A stretch of 26,434 nucleotides of DNA from Sporomusaceae bacterium (GTDB taxonomy: Bacteria; Bacillota_C; Negativicutes; Sporomusales_B; UBA7701), in contig JALHDI010000030.1 of the NCBI GenBank assembly GCA_022839045.1, positions 1-26,434 on the forward strand, in the 5' to 3' direction. The position numbers and the translations under genes are program-made. Positions 23,696 through 26,434 of this stretch are shown one piece after another. Within the stretch, counting starts at the first letter, position 1, and the number at the start of each line of letters is the position of its first letter. Below the pieces are notes generated by a model, which had not been told where the DNA came from, searched no databases, and saw nothing but the letters and a program-made list of their open reading frames with translations.

Positions 23696-24884
23696 GGTTC
23701 TCATCGTCGACGATGTCGAGGCCACCAGAGAAAATATAAGGAAACTTCTGGCCTTCGATCCGGATACCGCCGCCGTCGACCAGGCCGGGACAGCCGAGGA
23801 GGCCATTGCCAAGGCCAGGGCGCTCCAGCCGGACGTCATCCTTATGGATATCAACATGCCCGGCATGGACGGGCTGTCAGCCACCGCGTTGCTCGGCAAC
23901 GAGGTGCCCAACACCTGCGTCATCATCATGAGCGTGCAGGGCGAACAGGAGTATCTGCGCCGGGCGATGTTGGCCGGGGCCAAGGATTATCTCATCAAGC
24001 CATTCAGCGGCGACGAACTGCGGCAGGCGATCAAGCAGGTGTACGCCAATGAGCAAAACCGGCGCAAGGTTATCCCGCTCGAGACGAGACAGCCCGAGGC
24101 CGGCAAGATCATAACCGTTTTCAGCACCAAGGGCGGGGTGGGCAAGACGACCATCGCCACCAATCTGGCGGTGGCGCTTGGGACCCGGTCCCGGCAAAAG
24201 GTCTGCATTGTCGACGCCGACCTGACCTTCGGCGACGTCAGCCTGTTTCTCAATGTCCTGCCCAAGGCGACGGCGGCCGATCTGGCGGCTGACGGCGAGG
24301 CTCTGGAGGCCGGCCAGTTGTCCGGGTATCTAACCCGCTACAACGATTATGTGGACGTGCTGGCGGCGCCGCTCCGGCCCGAGCAGGCGGAGCTCGTCAC
24401 CGTCGCTCACCTGGGCGCGATGCTTAAAGCGCTGCGCAGCGCTTACCGGTACGTCATTGTCGATACCGCCCCGTCTTTCGGCGAGGCGATGCTTACGACC
24501 CTCGACGAGGCCGACCAGATACTGGTGATTTCCTCCCTCGACCTGCCGACGATCAAAAACGTCAAGCTGTGCCTGGAGATAATGGATTCGCTGGCCTACA
24601 GCGGCGACAAGGTCAGGCTGGTGCTGAACCGGGCCAACGGCGAGGGCGGCATGGATGTGCGGGAAGTGGAGGAGAGCCTGCGGCGCCCCTTTGCCGCCGT
24701 CCTGCCCAGCGACGGCAAGGTAGTGGTGCCGTCGGTCAACCGCGGCATTCCTTTTGTTGTCACCAACCCCGAGGCGGGGGTTTCCCAGGGGATTTTCAAC
24801 CTCGCGAAAAGCGTTGCCGGCGAGACCGCCGGTCACGAGGAGCCCCGCGGGGTGGTCCACCGGCTGAAACGGCTGCTGGGCTGA
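23679..24884 (+). CDS. cpaE: CpaE-type pilus localisation protein: receiver domain plus ParA/MinD-like ATPase
   Basis: A 401-residue two-domain protein. The N-terminal receiver domain (about 5-122) has acidic Asp11 and Asp12, the phosphoacceptor Asp57 in LMDINMPGMDG, Ser85 and Lys107 in LIKPF, so it looks competent for phosphorylation. The C-terminal ATPase (about 142-385) has the deviant Walker A KGGVGKTT (151-158) and IVDADLTFGDVSLFL. CpaE proteins place the Tad machinery in the cell. ATG 23679 with GGGAGG 8 bases upstream is chosen over the frame start at 23637. It ends 18 bases before tadB, where tadA is normally found. Confidence 0.9.
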   Translation: MAARIKVLIVDDVEATRENIRKLLAFDPDTAAVDQAGTAEEAIAKARALQPDVILMDINMPGMDGLSATALLGNEVPNTCVIIMSVQGEQEYLRRAMLAGAKDYLIKPFSGDELRQAIKQVYANEQNRRKVIPLETRQPEAGKIITVFSTKGGVGKTTIATNLAVALGTRSRQKVCIVDADLTFGDVSLFLNVLPKATAADLAADGEALEAGQLSGYLTRYNDYVDVLAAPLRPEQAELVTVAHLGAMLKALRSAYRYVIVDTAPSFGEAMLTTLDEADQILVISSLDLPTIKNVKLCLEIMDSLAYSGDKVRLVLNRANGEGGMDVREVEESLRRPFAAVLPSDGKVVVPSVNRGIPFVVTNPEAGVSQGIFNLAKSVAGETAGHEEPRGVVHRLKRLLG

Positions 24885-24902
24885 CGGGGGATGTGAGCGA
24901 CA

Positions 24903-25877
24903 ATGGCGTTTGTGATTGCGGCGGTTACTTTTATGGCGGTGCTGACCGCGCTGGCCGCCCTTGTTTATTTCGTGTCTTCGTCCCGCCGAGAGCTCGCCGG
25001 GCGGCTGAGCCGTTACGTCGAGCTTCCGGAGGCGGGGAGCGTTCCGCTCCAGGTGCCGCTCGGCGGCGCGGGCTTGTCCGGCTGGCGGGCTTTCGTGCGG
25101 CGGCTGAGCAGGTACTTCGAGTCGCCCCACCGCTCCCGCCAGGTCGAACGGAAACTGGTTCAGGCGGGCTTGCCGCTCCGCGCTTCCGAGTTCATGGTAA
25201 TATGCGCCGGGCTGGCCGGGCTGGGCGCTTTCCTGATGCTGGCCCTTTCCGGCGGCAAACTGGCAGCCGCCATCCTCGGCGGCTGCGGCGGCTTCATTGC
25301 GCCGCATCTCGTCGTACGGCTTAAAGCGGCAAGGCGGCTGCGGCAGTTCAACGATCAGCTGGGCGACGCCCTCGTGCTGACGGCCAATTCGCTGCGTACC
25401 GGCTACAGCTTCCTGCAGGCCATCGAGATGGTGGCCAGGGAAATGCCGGAGCCGATCGCGGGCGAGTTCGCCCGCACGCTCAAGGAGATGGCCCTCGGGG
25501 TGACCACTGAACAGGCGATGAATAGTCTCGCCCGTCGGATGGACAGCGACGATCTCGATCTTGTCGTCACCGCGGTGCTCATTCAGCGGCAGGTGGGCGG
25601 CAATCTGGCCGAGGTGCTGGACAACATCGCCGGCACCATCCGGGCGCGCGTCAAGCTCAAGGGCGAGATCCGCACGCTGACCGCCCAGGGCCGTGCCTCC
25701 GGGGTCCTGCTGGCCGCCTTGCCGATCTGTGTCGGCCTGGCTGTATTCGTTATCAATCCCGGCTACATCAGCCTGCTCTTTTCCCATCCCGTCGGCCAGG
25801 CTATGATGGGCGGCGCGATTGTCGGCCAGCTTTTCGGGGCCGTGGTTATTCGCCAGATCATCAACATCAAGCTGTAG
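24903..25877 (+). CDS. tadB: Type II secretion system F family protein TadB
   Basis: A 324-residue inner-membrane platform protein. There is an N-terminal helix (about 4-24), a cytoplasmic part, a central hydrophobic region (about 98-135), the T2SSF domain (about 145-275) with LRTGYSFLQAIEMVAREMPEP and LIQRQVGGNLAEVLDNIAGTIR, and two C-terminal hydrophobic segments. It normally works with TadC and the TadA ATPase to assemble Flp pili. The ribosome binding site is weak (GGGGG 12 bases upstream), which suggests translational coupling with cpaE. A terminator and then degS follow, so no tadC is present here. Confidence 0.9.
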   Translation: MAFVIAAVTFMAVLTALAALVYFVSSSRRELAGRLSRYVELPEAGSVPLQVPLGGAGLSGWRAFVRRLSRYFESPHRSRQVERKLVQAGLPLRASEFMVICAGLAGLGAFLMLALSGGKLAAAILGGCGGFIAPHLVVRLKAARRLRQFNDQLGDALVLTANSLRTGYSFLQAIEMVAREMPEPIAGEFARTLKEMALGVTTEQAMNSLARRMDSDDLDLVVTAVLIQRQVGGNLAEVLDNIAGTIRARVKLKGEIRTLTAQGRASGVLLAALPICVGLAVFVINPGYISLLFSHPVGQAMMGGAIVGQLFGAVVIRQIINIKL

Positions 25878-25886
25878 CGATAAATG

Positions 25887-25898
25887 CCGTACGTACGG
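25887..25898. repeat. 12-base perfect palindrome after tadB
   Basis: CCGTACGTACGG lies 10 bases after the tadB stop and upstream of the terminator hairpin. It could be a protein-binding site or chance. No function is assigned. Confidence 0.3.
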
Positions 25899-25928
25899 AC
25901 CGGCTGGCTCTGACAACAATTTTGGGGC

Positions 25929-25955
25929 AGACTTGGCTTTCGCCAAGTCTTTCTT
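25929..25955 (+). terminator. Terminator between tadB and degS
   Basis: A 9-bp stem (AGACTTGGC / GCCAAGTCT) with a TTTC loop is followed by TTCTT. It separates the Tad block from degS. Confidence 0.8.
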
Positions 25956-26026
25956 ATGGGCACCCGGCAGGTATATATGCCGCCTGACGCGAATTGACCT
26001 GAAAAGACTGTCGGAAGGGTGGCCTT

Positions 26027-26434
26027 ATGCAGAAGCTCGACGCCAAACTACTCGATAAGATCGTCAAGCAGACGATTGCGGCGGTGGAGAAGGGAAAGTC
26101 GCAGATTTTCGAGATTTACGAGGCGGCCCGCGCCGAGATGGAGAACGTCAAAAAGGACCTGGAGAGGATCAAGCAGGAGACGAACGAGATTATCGTCCGC
26201 GTCGACGAACTGGAGAAGAAGGAGCGGCGGACCCGCCTGCGCCTGGCCGAGGTTCACCGCAATTTCAAGGTTTTCAGCGAGGAGGACATGAAGCAGGCGT
26301 ACCAGGACGCCGAGAACGTGCGCGTCGACCTGGAGGTGGCCCGCGAGCAGGAGCGGAACCTTCGCCGCCAGCGGGACGATATGGAGCTGCGCCTGCGCAA
26401 CCTCAAGGAGACGCTGCAGCGGGCCGAGGGCCTG
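26027..26434 (+). CDS. degS: Sensor histidine kinase DegS, N-terminal part (partial)
   Basis: The first 136 residues run off the window. They form the long coiled-coil Sensor_DegS domain, with heptad-like Lys/Glu/Leu patterns from about residue 20. Segments such as RLAEVHRNFKVFSEEDMKQAY and RRQRDDMELRLRNLKETLQ resemble Bacillus subtilis DegS closely. There is no signal or membrane segment, consistent with a cytosolic kinase. The histidine and ATPase domains, and probably degU, lie beyond the edge. The ATG follows GGAAGGGTGG. Whether it phosphorylates the CpaE receiver encoded next door is an open question. Confidence 0.88.
   Translation, partial: MQKLDAKLLDKIVKQTIAAVEKGKSQIFEIYEAARAEMENVKKDLERIKQETNEIIVRVDELEKKERRTRLRLAEVHRNFKVFSEEDMKQAYQDAENVRVDLEVAREQERNLRRQRDDMELRLRNLKETLQRAEGL

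Overview
The window is a GC-rich bacterial chromosome segment, most likely from a diderm Firmicute of the class Negativicutes (Sporomusaceae or Selenomonadales-like). Four things point there. The left edge holds the end of a formate-tetrahydrofolate ligase, as expected of an anaerobe or acetogen. Firmicute-type DegS starts at the right edge. An outer-membrane secretin sits in a Tad locus, which implies two membranes. There is also an ODC-fold lysine/ornithine decarboxylase of the kind known from Selenomonas. Genus and species cannot be read from the sequence. I see no rRNA, tRNA, insertion sequence, prophage or CRISPR array.

Layout. 1-97: end of fhs, then a terminator. 262-3793: three overlapping genes for a fumarate reductase/succinate dehydrogenase with no membrane anchor: a flavoprotein, an Fe-S subunit with two [4Fe-4S] motifs, and an HdrB-like CCG-domain subunit. 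4066-9909: a block for the oxidative branch of the TCA cycle (citrate synthase, RidA, a divergent GntR/FCD regulator, aconitase, NAD-type isocitrate dehydrogenase), which would make 2-oxoglutarate for glutamate. 9965-14458 (minus strand): a TetR-controlled efflux operon (tetR, HlyD-type adaptor, two ABC ATPases, one ABC-2 permease), resembling E. coli cecR-ybhGFSR. 14655-18736: a frameshifted NRDE-family gene, an HD-domain protein, a flavodiiron protein and the decarboxylase with a structured leader. 18795-21283: an ICMT-like membrane methyltransferase, a secreted protein of unknown function and a CorA transporter. 21505-25877: cpaB, cpaC, cpaE and tadB of a Tad pilus system, with no tadA, tadC or pilin gene. 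26027 to the end: the N-terminal part of degS.

The strongest regulatory observation is a 14-base compound palindrome just downstream of the citrate synthase promoter (4017-4030). It recurs in inverted orientation, 13 of 14 bases identical, just downstream of the aconitase promoter (6651-6664). A partial copy lies at the promoter of the GntR gene between them. I infer a local regulon in which this GntR protein controls citrate synthase, aconitase-IDH and itself.

Other notable points are: replacement of the usual flavin-linking histidine by alanine in the fumarate reductase flavoprotein; a probable 17-base deletion between short repeats in the NRDE gene; a 31-codon ORF whose start codon lies inside the aconitase operator; a long structured aconitase leader; a degenerate H-loop in one of the paired ABC ATPases; and an apparently intact receiver domain in CpaE.
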